A stretch of 64,000 nt of DNA from Flavobacterium algicola (GCF_022399565.1 NZ_JAJTUT010000002.1:124001-188000), one strand, 5' to 3'; positions 8,099 to 17,321 are shown, numbered from the stretch's first letter. Numbers and translations: made by a program. The notes: a model not told the origin generated them from the sequence alone.

Positions 8099-10408
8099 AT
8101 GAAATATATAGTAATTCTGTTATTTGGTCTTTGGTGTAACGCACAAACTGTTATTTCCAAAGAAACCACACCATTAAAAATTTGGTTCAACCAACCAACA
8201 ACCAAATGGCACGAAGGGCTTCCTATTGGTAACGGAAATTTAGGTGCCATGATTTACGGTACACCTACAAAAGAAATTATTTGCCTAAACGAAGAAACTA
8301 TTTGGACTGGAGCGAAAGATTACGACCGCGATAAAAAAGATGCTGGAAAGTATATGGATACCATTCAAAAAATGCTATTTGCTGGAAAATATATTGAAGC
8401 AGAAACGGTAGTAGAGGATAAGATCTTAAACAAGGCCGCGGCATCAGGAACGAATACCTACCAGATGTTAGGTAATCTCTTTATAGAAAGTCCCGAATTG
8501 AATACGGCAACCAATTATAAAAGAGAATTGGATATCACTAGAGCAATTGCCACTACTACATTTGAAAATGAAGGAATCCGTTTTAAAAGAACGTATTTCT
8601 CTAGCTTTCCAGACAAAGCAATGGTTTATAAATTTGAGGCTAATAAGAAAGGGAAAATTAATATCTCCACTTGGGTAGCGCGTTCAGAGGAAACTAAAAT
8701 TGTAGTAACCAAAGACCGCATTACTTTTTCTGAACACGTTGGGAAAGGGCATGGTGTACAGTTTTATTCCGTTGTTTCTTTTGAAACTAAAGGTGGGAAT
8801 TCCAAAGTAGAGAATGGAAAGTTAGTGATTTCGAATGCCGATGAGGTGGTTATCAAGATTGTTGCCGCTAGTAATTACCGAGGAACAGATCCAAAGAAAG
8901 ATTGTGATTTGACTTTAAATAAAATACAAAAAGCATCTTTCGATAATCTCGCTGCAAGACATGTTGCTGATTACCAAACGTTATTCAATCGAGTGGCGTT
9001 TAAAATATCAGATGATAAAGGTGACGAATTACCAACAGACGTTCGTTTAGATAAAGTAAAAAAAGGAGCAACAGACAACTACCTAACACAATTGCAATAT
9101 AATTTCGGTAGGTATTTGTTGATTAGTAGCTCACATCCGGGTAACTTGCCGGCTAATTTACAAGGAATCTGGGCTGATGGATTTACACCGCCTTGGAATT
9201 CAGATTACCACATCAATATCAACATTCAAATGAATTATTGGATGGCTGAGATGACCAACCTTTCGGAATGTCATATCCCATTTTTGGATTACTTAGGTGA
9301 TTTAAGAGAAATGGGACGTTTAACAGCGCAACGCGTATACGGCGCTCGTGGTTTTGTGGCACATCATACCAGTGATGCGTGGCACTCGACGGCTGCTTTT
9401 GGGAAATCAAGACATGCTATGTGGCCTATGGGTGCGGCTTGGTGTTGCGAGCATTTGTTTACTCACTACGAGTATACGGGGGATAAAGAATATCTTAAAA
9501 ACGAGGCCTATCCAATAATGAAAGAAGCTGCATTGTTTTTTGTTGATTTTATGGTTATTGATCCTAAAACTGGATTTTTAGTTTCGGGGCCTTCTGTTTC
9601 ACCAGAGAATAATTTTATGACCGAAGACGGTAAAAAGGGAACCCTAAATATGGGGCCTACTATGGATCGCGAAATTATTTTTGAATTGTTTAATAATTGC
9701 ATAAAAGCAGCAGAAATTTTAAATATTGATAAAGACTTTAGTGATACTTTAAAAAGTAAAATAAAACAAATGCCTCCACTTCAAATAGGAAGTGATGGCC
9801 GTTTGTTGGAATGGGTAGAAGAGTTAAAAGAAGCTGAGCCTGGACACCGACATATTTCACATTTGTACGCATTGCATCCATCCAATCAAATTTCGAAATC
9901 AAAAACTCCAGAGCTTTTTGAAGCAGCCAAAAAAACACTCGAAGGAAGATTATCTCATGGTGGCGGTCACACAGGATGGAGTCGTGCTTGGATTATCAAC
10001 TTTTATGCTCGTTTGTTGGAAGGTGAAAAAGCGTATGAAAATATTTTGGCGTTACAGCGTAAATCAACCTTGTCAAACCTTTTGGATGTACATCCTCCTT
10101 TTCAAATTGACGGGAATTTTGGAGTAGTCTCTGGAATTACCGAAATGTTGATGCAAAGTCATAATGATGAAGTTCATTTACTTCCTGCTTTGCCTGCAGC
10201 TTGGGCTTCGGGTAGCATTCAAGGAATTGTTGCCAAAAAAGGATATGAAATGGATATAGAATGGAAAGAAGGAAAACTAAAAAAGGTAGTCATTAAATCT
10301 AGACTAGGGAATACTTTAAAGCTGCGTTATAATGATGCCGTTAAAAGCATTGAAACTAAAAAAGGAGAGGTTATGATTTTTGATAGTGAATTAAAAAGAA
10401 TGAATTAA
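8099..10408 (+). CDS. GH95 alpha-L-fucosidase / alpha-L-galactosidase
   Basis: A 769-residue GH95 enzyme with an N-terminal signal peptide (ILLFGLWCNAQT). The N-terminal beta-sandwich domain carries the family signature LPIGNGNLGAMIYG and NEETIWTG (residues about 43-75). The (alpha/alpha)6 catalytic domain shows WNSDYHININIQMNYW, GHRHISHLYALHPSNQI and QIDGNFG with Asp671. These correspond to the conserved segments that hold the catalytic Asn/Asp pair and general acid in the Bifidobacterium enzyme. GH95 inverts the linkage and releases terminal alpha-1,2-L-fucose; some members prefer L-galactose. The length and domain order are standard. It closes the 3587-10408 gene run and is followed by a 338-bp gap. 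It probably acts in the periplasm on fucoidan oligosaccharides. Confidence 0.92.
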   Translation: MKYIVILLFGLWCNAQTVISKETTPLKIWFNQPTTKWHEGLPIGNGNLGAMIYGTPTKEIICLNEETIWTGAKDYDRDKKDAGKYMDTIQKMLFAGKYIEAETVVEDKILNKAAASGTNTYQMLGNLFIESPELNTATNYKRELDITRAIATTTFENEGIRFKRTYFSSFPDKAMVYKFEANKKGKINISTWVARSEETKIVVTKDRITFSEHVGKGHGVQFYSVVSFETKGGNSKVENGKLVISNADEVVIKIVAASNYRGTDPKKDCDLTLNKIQKASFDNLAARHVADYQTLFNRVAFKISDDKGDELPTDVRLDKVKKGATDNYLTQLQYNFGRYLLISSSHPGNLPANLQGIWADGFTPPWNSDYHININIQMNYWMAEMTNLSECHIPFLDYLGDLREMGRLTAQRVYGARGFVAHHTSDAWHSTAAFGKSRHAMWPMGAAWCCEHLFTHYEYTGDKEYLKNEAYPIMKEAALFFVDFMVIDPKTGFLVSGPSVSPENNFMTEDGKKGTLNMGPTMDREIIFELFNNCIKAAEILNIDKDFSDTLKSKIKQMPPLQIGSDGRLLEWVEELKEAEPGHRHISHLYALHPSNQISKSKTPELFEAAKKTLEGRLSHGGGHTGWSRAWIINFYARLLEGEKAYENILALQRKSTLSNLLDVHPPFQIDGNFGVVSGITEMLMQSHNDEVHLLPALPAAWASGSIQGIVAKKGYEMDIEWKEGKLKKVVIKSRLGNTLKLRYNDAVKSIETKKGEVMIFDSELKRMN

Positions 10409-10558
10409 TCAAGCCGTTCCCTGTAGTTAGTTTTTGATGATAATTTTTCGTCAGTTCATGGTGTAATTTTTTTTCAAAAAAAAGCAATATAAAATGACGT
10501 TTTCTTTGTCAGGCTGAGCTTGTCGAAGCCCCTTTTAAATAAAAATGTCAATGGTAGT

Positions 10559-10576
10559 GATTCGCCCTTGCGAATC
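10559..10576. repeat. Perfect 7-bp stem, 4-nt loop hairpin
   Basis: GATTCGC (10559-10565), loop CCTT, GCGAATC (10570-10576). No T-run follows directly, so it is not a classical terminator. Confidence 0.6.
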
Positions 10577-10620
10577 GTATCGAGAACAAGTGAAATTTCA
10601 TTAAAAACGGTTCTCGATAC
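10577..10620. repeat. Perfect 11-bp inverted repeat with 22-nt loop
   Basis: GTATCGAGAAC (10577-10587) pairs exactly with GTTCTCGATAC (10610-10620). It abuts the preceding hairpin and is followed by ATTTTTTG on the plus strand, so it might end the GH95 transcript. It may also be part of an intergenic repeat family. Confidence 0.6.
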
Positions 10621-10746
10621 ATTTTTTGTTTGGTTTTACTGCACAAAAAAACACTCGAACTAACGTTTTTAATAATTACAACCTAGGGGGGATTAATCAA
10701 AAAACGTATACTGCATACTAATGCATCAATCTAAAAACTATTTCAG

Positions 10747-12300
10747 ATGAAAAATAAAGGATTGCAATTCATTTTGGGGCTTATTTTGTTGCTAAGTAAC
10801 CTATTATCAGCACAACAAAAACAGCCAAATGTCATTTTTATTTATGCCGATGATTTAGGTAGAGGATTGCTAGGTACTTATGGTCAAAAGATAATTGCAA
10901 CGCCTAATATTGATAAGTTAGCAGCCGAAGGAATGCGTTTTGACAATGCTTACGGCTCGCATTATTGTTCGCCTGCTAGAGCTAGTTTATTAACTGGGAT
11001 GCATGATTGTAGAACCAATGAGTTCAATATAACGCAAGCAGGTATTTATCAGAAATTGGATAACGGACTCACTTTCGATCAGATAAAAGATAGAGTGAAT
11101 GCAGTAGCGATGCCTGCCAAAAAGAACGATGTTTTTTTAGCGCAAGTTGCTAAAAATGCTGGGTATGCTACCGCCGAGTTTGGTAAGTTAGAATGGGGTT
11201 TTGCCACTACTCCTGAACGTCTTGCTCGTCATGGTTGGGACTATCATTTTGGCTATTATGATCATCAAAGATGTCATGGTTTTTATCCTCCTTTCTTGTT
11301 CGAAAACGGATTGAAAGTCACTATTCCTGGGAACACATTAGTTGATTGTGGCAAAAATCCAGAAGGAGAATCGCCAGAGAACTATAAAGCGCGTTGGGAT
11401 ATGACAGGAAAGAAAGTGTATTCAGAAAATATCATTATGGATAAACTGTTGCATTACTTGGATGTACAAAACCAAAAGGAAACCAAACAGCCATTTTTTA
11501 TTTTCTTCCCTTCGCAACTGCCCCACGGACCAATAGCTATTCCTGAAGTAGCCCCTGAATTTAAGAACAATCCAAACCTAACGGAACTTGAAAAAGAATA
11601 TGCCTCAATGGTCAAAATGCTCGATACTGATGTAGGTCGGATTTATGCCAAGTTAGAAGAACTAGGGATTTTAGAGAATACTATTTTAGTTTTTTCAGGC
11701 GATAATGGTCACGAATTGTACTACCATAAAACCGATCATACTGATAAAACACATAATTTAGAAACGGGGCAATCTTATAATAATATCAGTACAAAATTTT
11801 ATAGTCCATTGGGAGGAGATGTTTTTGACGGGAACAATGGAATGGCGGGATTAAAACGCTCTAATTGGGAAGGCGGGGTTCGAGTACCTTTGCTATGGTA
11901 CTGGAAAGGAAAAATCAAACCTGGAACAATTTCGGACCAAATGGTTAGTAATTATGATTTTCTAAATACACTTGCCGAAATTGTAGGTACGAAGACAATA
12001 AAAAAGAAGGATGGCGTTTCGTATGCCAAAACGCTGTTTGGAGGAAAAAGCAAAGAAAGAGCGTATACGGTTTATTCCTCTACGATGGGACCTGCTTTGG
12101 TTACTAAAGAAGGTTGGAAAATACGCTATCTACTTAAAAAGGATGTGTTTCAACTTTATTATCTACCCAATGATTACAAAGAAGAAAATGAGATATCTCA
12201 TGAAAATCCGAATAAAATGGCTGAGTTGAAAAAGCTGTTGTTTAAAGCCTGTGATTCTAATTGGGAAAATGGTTTGGGTGCTAAAATCGTTAAACCCTAA
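10747..12300 (+). CDS. Secreted S1-family sulfatase (parent of the broken copy at 14168)
   Basis: A 517-residue sulfatase with signal peptide LQFILGLILLLSNLLSAQQ. FIYADDLGRGLLG provides the first metal-binding Asp pair. The formylglycine motif is C-S-P-A-R (Cys74), and FSGDNGHELYYH carries the C-terminal Asp/Asn ligands. The C-S-P-A-R form, with Ala rather than Ser in the fourth place, is an accepted Cys-type maturation motif. A segment from about residue 245 to the end exists again, damaged, 2690 bp downstream. The gene is separated from the GH95 gene by 338 bp and ends against a bidirectional terminator. It presumably desulfates a fucoidan-derived sugar; the subfamily is not assigned. Confidence 0.92.
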   Translation: MKNKGLQFILGLILLLSNLLSAQQKQPNVIFIYADDLGRGLLGTYGQKIIATPNIDKLAAEGMRFDNAYGSHYCSPARASLLTGMHDCRTNEFNITQAGIYQKLDNGLTFDQIKDRVNAVAMPAKKNDVFLAQVAKNAGYATAEFGKLEWGFATTPERLARHGWDYHFGYYDHQRCHGFYPPFLFENGLKVTIPGNTLVDCGKNPEGESPENYKARWDMTGKKVYSENIIMDKLLHYLDVQNQKETKQPFFIFFPSQLPHGPIAIPEVAPEFKNNPNLTELEKEYASMVKMLDTDVGRIYAKLEELGILENTILVFSGDNGHELYYHKTDHTDKTHNLETGQSYNNISTKFYSPLGGDVFDGNNGMAGLKRSNWEGGVRVPLLWYWKGKIKPGTISDQMVSNYDFLNTLAEIVGTKTIKKKDGVSYAKTLFGGKSKERAYTVYSSTMGPALVTKEGWKIRYLLKKDVFQLYYLPNDYKEENEISHENPNKMAELKKLLFKACDSNWENGLGAKIVKP

Positions 12301-12396
12301 AGTGACCAATAAATTCAAAAGACTAGTTTTATATAAATCATTATTTTATTGCTTTGGTTGAACCATATTTAAAATTCAAACAATTGGATATATAAA

Positions 12397-12429
12397 AAGG
12401 AGTGACTCAATTAAATGAATCACTCCTTT
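12397..12429. terminator. Bidirectional rho-independent terminator
   Basis: AAAGGAGTGA (12397-12406) and TCACTCCTTT (12420-12429) pair perfectly over 10 bp with a 13-nt loop. The plus strand continues with ATTTTTTG and the minus strand with ATATATCC. It lies between the convergent sulfatase and LRR protein genes. Confidence 0.85.
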
Positions 12430-12455
12430 ATTTTTTGATAGAACTTAAAAAGCAC

Positions 12456-13463
12456 TTATTCTTTCACCATTTTTAGGATACCAATAGCTACTCCTTTATC
12501 GTTTTGACATTTAACGACGTAAACACCTTTTGATAAAGAACTGGTATTAACACCATTATTGACCTTTTGAGAACTTACTTTAGATCCTAAAATGTTATAA
12601 ATTTCTACAGAATCAACATCGTTTGATGAGAAGTACAAATTATTAGTAACAGGATTAGGGTAGGCTTCGAAAGTTTTTGCTCCATGCGTTTTAATACTTA
12701 GTGCAGGCGCTTCAACAATCGTAGAAAAATCTTTCCACACATCACCTGTTGTGTAATCAGGCGTTTTTTTACCAAACGGAACGGTTAGCACTACACTAGC
12801 GTTTGAGACGACGTCTGCAAAAATTGATGTATTGACAGAAGTTACAGGATTATATCCAAGAGCTATAAATGTGTCATACTGTACCGTAATATTTGTCAAA
12901 TTACTACATCCTTTAAACATGTTATAATTAATTTCTGAAAGGGAAGTTAAAGAGGCAGGAAAGGTTATTGAGCTAAGCGCTGAACATCCATTAAAGGCAC
13001 CGGTACTAATTGACTGTATAACAGGAATATTTATTGATTGAAGATTACTGCAGTTCCAAAAGGAAAGACCCACAGATGGGGATGGACCAATTTTAGTTAC
13101 ATTTGGCAAGTTTACGGTGGTAAGTCCAGAACAGTTTGCGAAAGATTGCGAATCAATTGTAGTATCTCCATCAACAACAAGGGATGTGATTGTTGTTTTG
13201 CCTTTAAAAGCATTTATACCTATTAAGGTAACATCATAAATTATTCCTCCTTCGGTTACTGTAGCTGGTATTATTAAAGCTGCAGGAATAGTGGCTCCAG
13301 ATAAAAACCCCGTAACTGTTACTGTATTTGGCGAACCAGGATCTGCAAGTGTTGTTACCGAATAATTAAGTAAACCATCGTTGAATGTTGTGCCTGCTGA
13401 TAGCTGTGCGCTTGTTAATGTCACTGACAGCAACATCATAATTAAGAGTAATTTTTTCTTCAT
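12456..13463 (-). CDS. Secreted BspA-type leucine-rich-repeat protein with T9SS sorting domain
   Basis: A 335-residue protein with signal peptide (KKLLLIMMLLSVTLTSAQ). A BspA-like LRR_5 array occupies residues about 75-235, with repeated phrases such as IGINAFKGKTTITSLVV, SQSFANCSGLTTVNLPNV, FWNCSNLQSINIPVI and MFKGCSNLTNITV. The last 75 residues are a type IX sorting domain (AYPNPVTNNLYFSSNDVDSV ... NGVNTSSLSKGVYVVKC), so it should be exported to the cell surface or secreted. BspA-type repeats usually mediate binding to surfaces or proteins. It has no recognisable enzymatic part and is the only gene on the minus strand among the degradative genes of this half. A direct role in fucan use is not evident; adhesion to algal material is a guess. 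Confidence 0.9.
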   Translation of the reverse strand: MKKKLLLIMMLLSVTLTSAQLSAGTTFNDGLLNYSVTTLADPGSPNTVTVTGFLSGATIPAALIIPATVTEGGIIYDVTLIGINAFKGKTTITSLVVDGDTTIDSQSFANCSGLTTVNLPNVTKIGPSPSVGLSFWNCSNLQSINIPVIQSISTGAFNGCSALSSITFPASLTSLSEINYNMFKGCSNLTNITVQYDTFIALGYNPVTSVNTSIFADVVSNASVVLTVPFGKKTPDYTTGDVWKDFSTIVEAPALSIKTHGAKTFEAYPNPVTNNLYFSSNDVDSVEIYNILGSKVSSQKVNNGVNTSSLSKGVYVVKCQNDKGVAIGILKMVKE

Positions 13464-14110
13464 AATAAAAAATTTTATTGATTAAGTTTAATTAAATAGT
13501 TATGAGCTAAATTATCTAAATTAAGGTAAGATCTGGTATGATTTTGTAGCGGTTTAGGGGTTCATTTGTTACATATTGGCTTTATATTCAATGTTTTAAG
13601 CGGATGTGATCTATTTATTTGTATATATTTTAAAATACTGTAGGATTTCTTTATGCAAAGTAAATACAGGTTAGCAAGCGCCCCGACTAAAAGAATATGG
13701 ACGGGTTGTTCAAGTTAATTTAACTTGTATTTTACTTCTCTACATAAATGATGAACATAATTAAATGACTTAGTTTCAGATAGGGTCATAATTTGTCATC
13801 ATGCCAAATCGAAATGTTACTCTAATCCATTAATGTGTACTTATAGGTTATATGAAACCATTAAAATATACTAAAAGCGAAAAAGTTAGACTTATAACCT
13901 ATAAACTTTTAAATTTATTGTGCCTATGTGCTATGAGAAAACTATGTCATCAATTAAAGTCCTTAGGCATATATGATATGGTGTTTCTAAATTTCAAGAG
14001 GAAAATGTAATTATATGAGAGTACATTGTCCCGTCATACAATCTGGAGGAATTGTGCAAGTTTATTTTAATGGAATGAAAATTTAATTTATTTTAATCAA
14101 TGAAAATCAA
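13464..14110. other. Intergenic region, no intact gene
   Basis: About 650 bp between the LRR protein start and the broken sulfatase copy. It is AT-rich and stop-dense in all frames, and it contains a stretch around 13890-13950 (ATAACCTATAAACTTTT, TGTGCCTATGTGC) that looks like degenerate intergenic sequence. No RNA gene or transposase was recognised. Confidence 0.4.
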
Positions 14111-14175
14111 GTTAAAAAACTATTGCTAGTAGTGACTGTACTATCAACAATTAGTACAGTAGCACAAGGAAATCA
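14111..14175 (+). pseudogene. Orphan signal-peptide remnant fused out of frame to the broken sulfatase copy
   Basis: One frame reads KKLLLVVTVLSTISTVAQGN, a typical signal peptide with an AQ cleavage site. An ATG at 14100 lies in another frame (MKIKLKN then stop), so at least one frameshift separates it from the start. This sequence does not resemble the signal peptide of the parental sulfatase at 10747, and its frame differs from that of the sulfatase fragment that follows. Confidence 0.55.
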
Positions 14176-14990
14176 AACAACCATTTTTTATTTTCTTCCC
14201 TTAGCAACTGCCTCACGGACCAATTACTATTCCTGAAGTGGCTCCTGAATTTAAGAACAATCCTAACCTGACGGAACTTGAAAAAGAATATGCCTCAATG
14301 GTCAAAATGCTCGATACTGATGTAGGTCGGATTTATGCCAAGTTACAAGAACTAGGGATTTTTGAGAATGCTATTTTAGTTTTTTCAGGCGATCATGGTC
14401 ACGAACTGTACTACCATGAAACCGATCATACTGATAAAACACATAATTTAGAAACGGGACAATCTTACGATAATATCAATACAAAATTTTACAGTCCATT
14501 GGGAGGTGATGTTTTTGATGGGAACAATGGAATGGCGGGTTTAAAACGCTCTAATTGGGAAGGTGGGGTGCGAGTACCTTTGCTGTGGCATTGGAAAGAA
14601 AAAATCAAACCTGAAACAATTTCGAACCAAATGGTTAGTAATTATGATTTTCTAAATACACTTGCCGAAATTATAAGTGGTAAGGCAATGAAGAAGAAAG
14701 ATCGCGTTTCATATGCCAAAACACTGTTTGGACGAAAAAGCAAAAAAAGAGCGTATACGGTTTGTTCCTCTACGATGGGACCTGCTTTGGTTACTAAAGA
14801 AGGTTGGAAAATATGCAATTTCCTTAAAAGGGATGTGTTTCAACTTTATTATCTACCCAATGATTACAAAGAAGAAAATGAGTTATCTACTGAAAATTCG
14901 AATAAAATGGATGAACTGAAAAAGTTGCTGTTTAAAGCCTGTGATTCTAATTGGGAAAATGGTTTGGGTGCCAAGATCGTTAAACCTTAA
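14168..14990 (+). pseudogene. Truncated, nonsense-mutated duplicate of the sulfatase gene at 10747
   Basis: From 14168 the DNA follows 11478-12300 at a constant offset of 2690 bp with no net indel; the encoded 250 residues differ at roughly one in ten positions. The 5' two thirds of the gene, including the formylglycine cysteine motif, are absent. In the copy the TCG serine of FFPSQLP has become TAG (14202-14204). The open frame after it has only a GTG at 14238 with no sensible start. The metal-ligand motif FSGDNGHE reads FSGDHGHE here. Without the nucleophile it cannot be an active sulfatase. It is a decayed partial gene duplication. Confidence 0.9.
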
Positions 14991-15569
14991 GCAGAAACTC
15001 ATAATTGAGATGGCAACTATTTTGGAAATCGTCGCTTATGTTTTTTGGTCAGGCTAAAAAAATGCTTAATAAAACTAGCGGATTAAAGTAGGAGAATTTT
15101 AATTAGAGGAATGAATTACTAATTTACCATTTAATAAAATTTAAAAAAGCACTTAATGAAATAATTAAAGTAACCGAATTTTTGTGTAAAATGATTATTT
15201 TGACAAAATAAACCTAAAAATTGCTTATACACTACTAAAATATATTGAATTCACCGATCACACAAGAAAAGTAATAAATTCGCAAAGTGCATAGCTGTAG
15301 AATCGATTTGCTCACGAAAATAGTTTTTTTGTGGCCTTAATATGTTGTAACAAATAATTTTTTGACCAGTACTATAGACTTTCTTGTAGTTAAGTATATT
15401 TTTAATTTAAGGGTCGATCACACAATCAAGAATGTAATTTTTAATATCAATTTTATTCTAACTATGAGTTTGTGTTTAAATTACAGGATCAAAATATACA
15501 AATCTAATCCTGCAATTTAAACTTTTATAGCTCTATATTATAATGTATTGAAGCTACATTTGTTTGATA
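14991..15569. other. Intergenic region, no gene recognised
   Basis: 579 bp, AT-rich. The 11-mer CGATCACACAA occurs twice as a direct repeat (15255-15265 and 15415-15425). Nothing else could be assigned; the minus-strand fucose genes end into it. Confidence 0.4.
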
Positions 15570-15761
15570 TTACAATATTGCATTGTGAAAACTTTTGTCT
15601 AATTTTGATAAGAGTTTTTTAAATGCTTGTTCTGAAGCTTCATTTAAAGAGATTCTATTTTCATTTATTAATAAATTAGTTAAAGATCTCCATTCTTGAA
15701 AAAACCCCATTTTTGAAGCTTCAAATCCCAGTTCTTCAATTCTTTTGCCGTTGATTTCCAT
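15570..15761 (-). CDS. Small protein of unknown function downstream of fucP
   Basis: A 63-residue open frame starting with ATG 12 bp after the fucP stop on the same strand. The product (MEINGKRIEELGFEASK...) is predicted mostly helical and charged, with no signal peptide, membrane span or Cys motif. Its close spacing and the ordinary codon use argue for a real gene co-transcribed with fucP, but its small size leaves doubt. I do not recognise a family. Confidence 0.45.
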   Translation of the reverse strand: MEINGKRIEELGFEASKMGFFQEWRSLTNLLINENRISLNEASEQAFKKLLSKLDKSFHNAIL

Positions 15762-15773
15762 TTTATTTTTTGA

Positions 15774-17075
15774 TTAAGAGGTGTGTATTTTGAGAGTACG
15801 GTATGCGTACACAGCGATAAAGAAGAAGCAAATTAGTGGCAGTACAAACGAAAAGTTGACTGCTGAAAAACTACCTATAGTTCCCATATCAATAATAGAT
15901 CCTTGTAATACAGGCATAATTGCTCCTCCTACAATAGCCATTACTAGTCCAGCTGCTCCAAGAGTTGTGTCTTCTGAACTTAAACCATTAAGCGCGATTC
16001 CATATATAGTTGGGAACATTAATGACATGAAGAATGAGACTGCTACTAGTGAATATAAACCAAATTGTCCTTCGATTAATATTGCTCCTGAGGTAGTAAT
16101 CATAGCTCCTATAGCGAAAATCATTAATAGCGTTTTAGCATTAATATATTTCATTAAGAACGTACATATAAAGCGACTGGTTAAGAAGATTGCCATAGCT
16201 ACAATATTGTAATTTTGTGCTGTTGCTTTTGCAATTCCAATGTTATCCGCATATTGAATGATAAAAGTCCATACCATAATTTGAGCTGCCACATAAAACA
16301 ACTGCGCAAAAACTCCTTCGCGGTATTTTCCATTTTTAACTAAGCGTTTAAATGAATTCATTGCTGAACCTTGATTTGGATCATGAACTCTTTTGGGCAT
16401 TTTCATTAGTGAAATAAGCACCAACATAAATATAACAACACCACCTAAAATTACATAGGGGTTGCGTATAATTTCTAGATCATGGGTTCTAATAATTGCT
16501 TTTTGTGCTTCGGCTAAATTAGTGAATATCAAATCACCCATTTCGTTTCTTCTATCAGAATCTAAGGCAACTAAGATAAACTTTGAAGCAACAAACATTC
16601 CCATAAGCGAGCCAATCGGGTTGAAAGCTTGTGCTAGATTCAGCCTTTGTGTTGACGTACGCTCGTCACCCATAGATAAGATATAAGGATTGGCAGTAGT
16701 TTCTAAAAAAGCCAAACCAAAAGTTAAGATATAAAGAGAAACTAAAAAGAATTCAAAGATCTCATATTTGGCAGCTGGAAAAAATAATAAAGCACCAATG
16801 GCATATAAGACAAGTCCTAAGATAATTCCTTTTTTATAGCTGTACTTACGAACAAATAATGCCGCAGGAATTGCCATAGTAGCATAACCGCCATAAAAGG
16901 CAAATTGAACTAAAGCAGCTTTTGCCGTAGAGATTTCCATTACGGTACCAAAAGCTGCAACCATGGGATTAGTGATATCATTTGCAAATCCCCATAAGGC
17001 AAATAAAGAAGTGATTAAAATAAAAGGAATTAGGTTTTGCTTGGTTACTACTGGAATTTTTTCCGTGTTATTCAT
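15774..17075 (-). CDS. fucP: L-fucose:proton symporter (MFS), FucP
   Basis: A 433-residue major facilitator with about 12 hydrophobic spans. It has the FucP-family features LFALWGFANDITNPM in helix 1, FYGGYATMAIPAALFVRKY, and GLAFLETTANPYI with Glu125; the equivalent Glu of the E. coli permease is needed for proton coupling. The length is close to the 438 residues of E. coli FucP. It imports L-fucose across the inner membrane after periplasmic fucosidases release it. It lies 246 bp downstream of the aldehyde dehydrogenase gene on the same strand, within a region that also encodes fucose isomerase. Glucose/galactose or other sugar permeases of this family look similar, but context makes fucose by far the most likely substrate. 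Confidence 0.9.
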   Translation of the reverse strand: MNNTEKIPVVTKQNLIPFILITSLFALWGFANDITNPMVAAFGTVMEISTAKAALVQFAFYGGYATMAIPAALFVRKYSYKKGIILGLVLYAIGALLFFPAAKYEIFEFFLVSLYILTFGLAFLETTANPYILSMGDERTSTQRLNLAQAFNPIGSLMGMFVASKFILVALDSDRRNEMGDLIFTNLAEAQKAIIRTHDLEIIRNPYVILGGVVIFMLVLISLMKMPKRVHDPNQGSAMNSFKRLVKNGKYREGVFAQLFYVAAQIMVWTFIIQYADNIGIAKATAQNYNIVAMAIFLTSRFICTFLMKYINAKTLLMIFAIGAMITTSGAILIEGQFGLYSLVAVSFFMSLMFPTIYGIALNGLSSEDTTLGAAGLVMAIVGGAIMPVLQGSIIDMGTIGSFSAVNFSFVLPLICFFFIAVYAYRTLKIHTS

Positions 17076-17141
17076 TTGCTTTTAGGGTTATGGTATTGTT
17101 AAAGTATCGTGCTCTACAAAGGTGGTTTTCCGTAATTATAT

Positions 17142-17204
17142 TAAATGTTACAAAGACAAAGAATCGTATTTAAGGAATACTGTTTTGCCAGTTTGTAACA
17201 TTTA
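17142..17204. promoter_or_regulatory. 13-bp perfect inverted repeat upstream of fucP
   Basis: TAAATGTTACAAA (17142-17154) and TTTGTAACATTTA (17192-17204) are exact reverse complements separated by 37 nt, 67-129 bp before the fucP start codon. The arms and their 50-bp centre spacing (about five helical turns) would suit a regulator that bridges two sites. The function is inferred only. Confidence 0.5.
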
Positions 17205-17321
17205 TTGGAAAACATTTGTAATAAAATTATTAAAAAATAAAAGCATGCTATAATTACATTCTAAACGAATACTTTAAATTACAACATACTTTTATTTACG
17301 ACAATTGTCTCAATAATTTAT

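Larger units (their letters stand above)
10409..10746. other. Intergenic region with clustered inverted repeats
   Basis: The 338-bp gap holds no gene. It contains GGCTGAGCTTGTCGAAGCC near 10512-10530, a phrase of the kind often seen between genes in Flavobacteria, immediately followed by two perfect hairpins at 10559-10620 (listed separately). The remainder is AT-rich and should contain the promoter of the sulfatase that begins at 10747. Confidence 0.5.

Noticed and set aside
14238..14990. A 250-codon open frame that looks like a short sulfatase
   Set aside because: It starts with GTG inside a duplicated segment, has an in-frame TAG just upstream and lacks the formylglycine motif, so it is called a pseudogene.
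15255..15425. Direct repeat CGATCACACAA, two copies 160 bp apart
   Set aside because: An 11-mer without further similarity or a regular array; no CRISPR-like spacing and no associated gene.
17265..17282. Weak third copy of the 16-bp fucose element (TTTAAATT core) before fucP
   Set aside because: Only the AT-rich core matches; the flanking GTACA half is lost.
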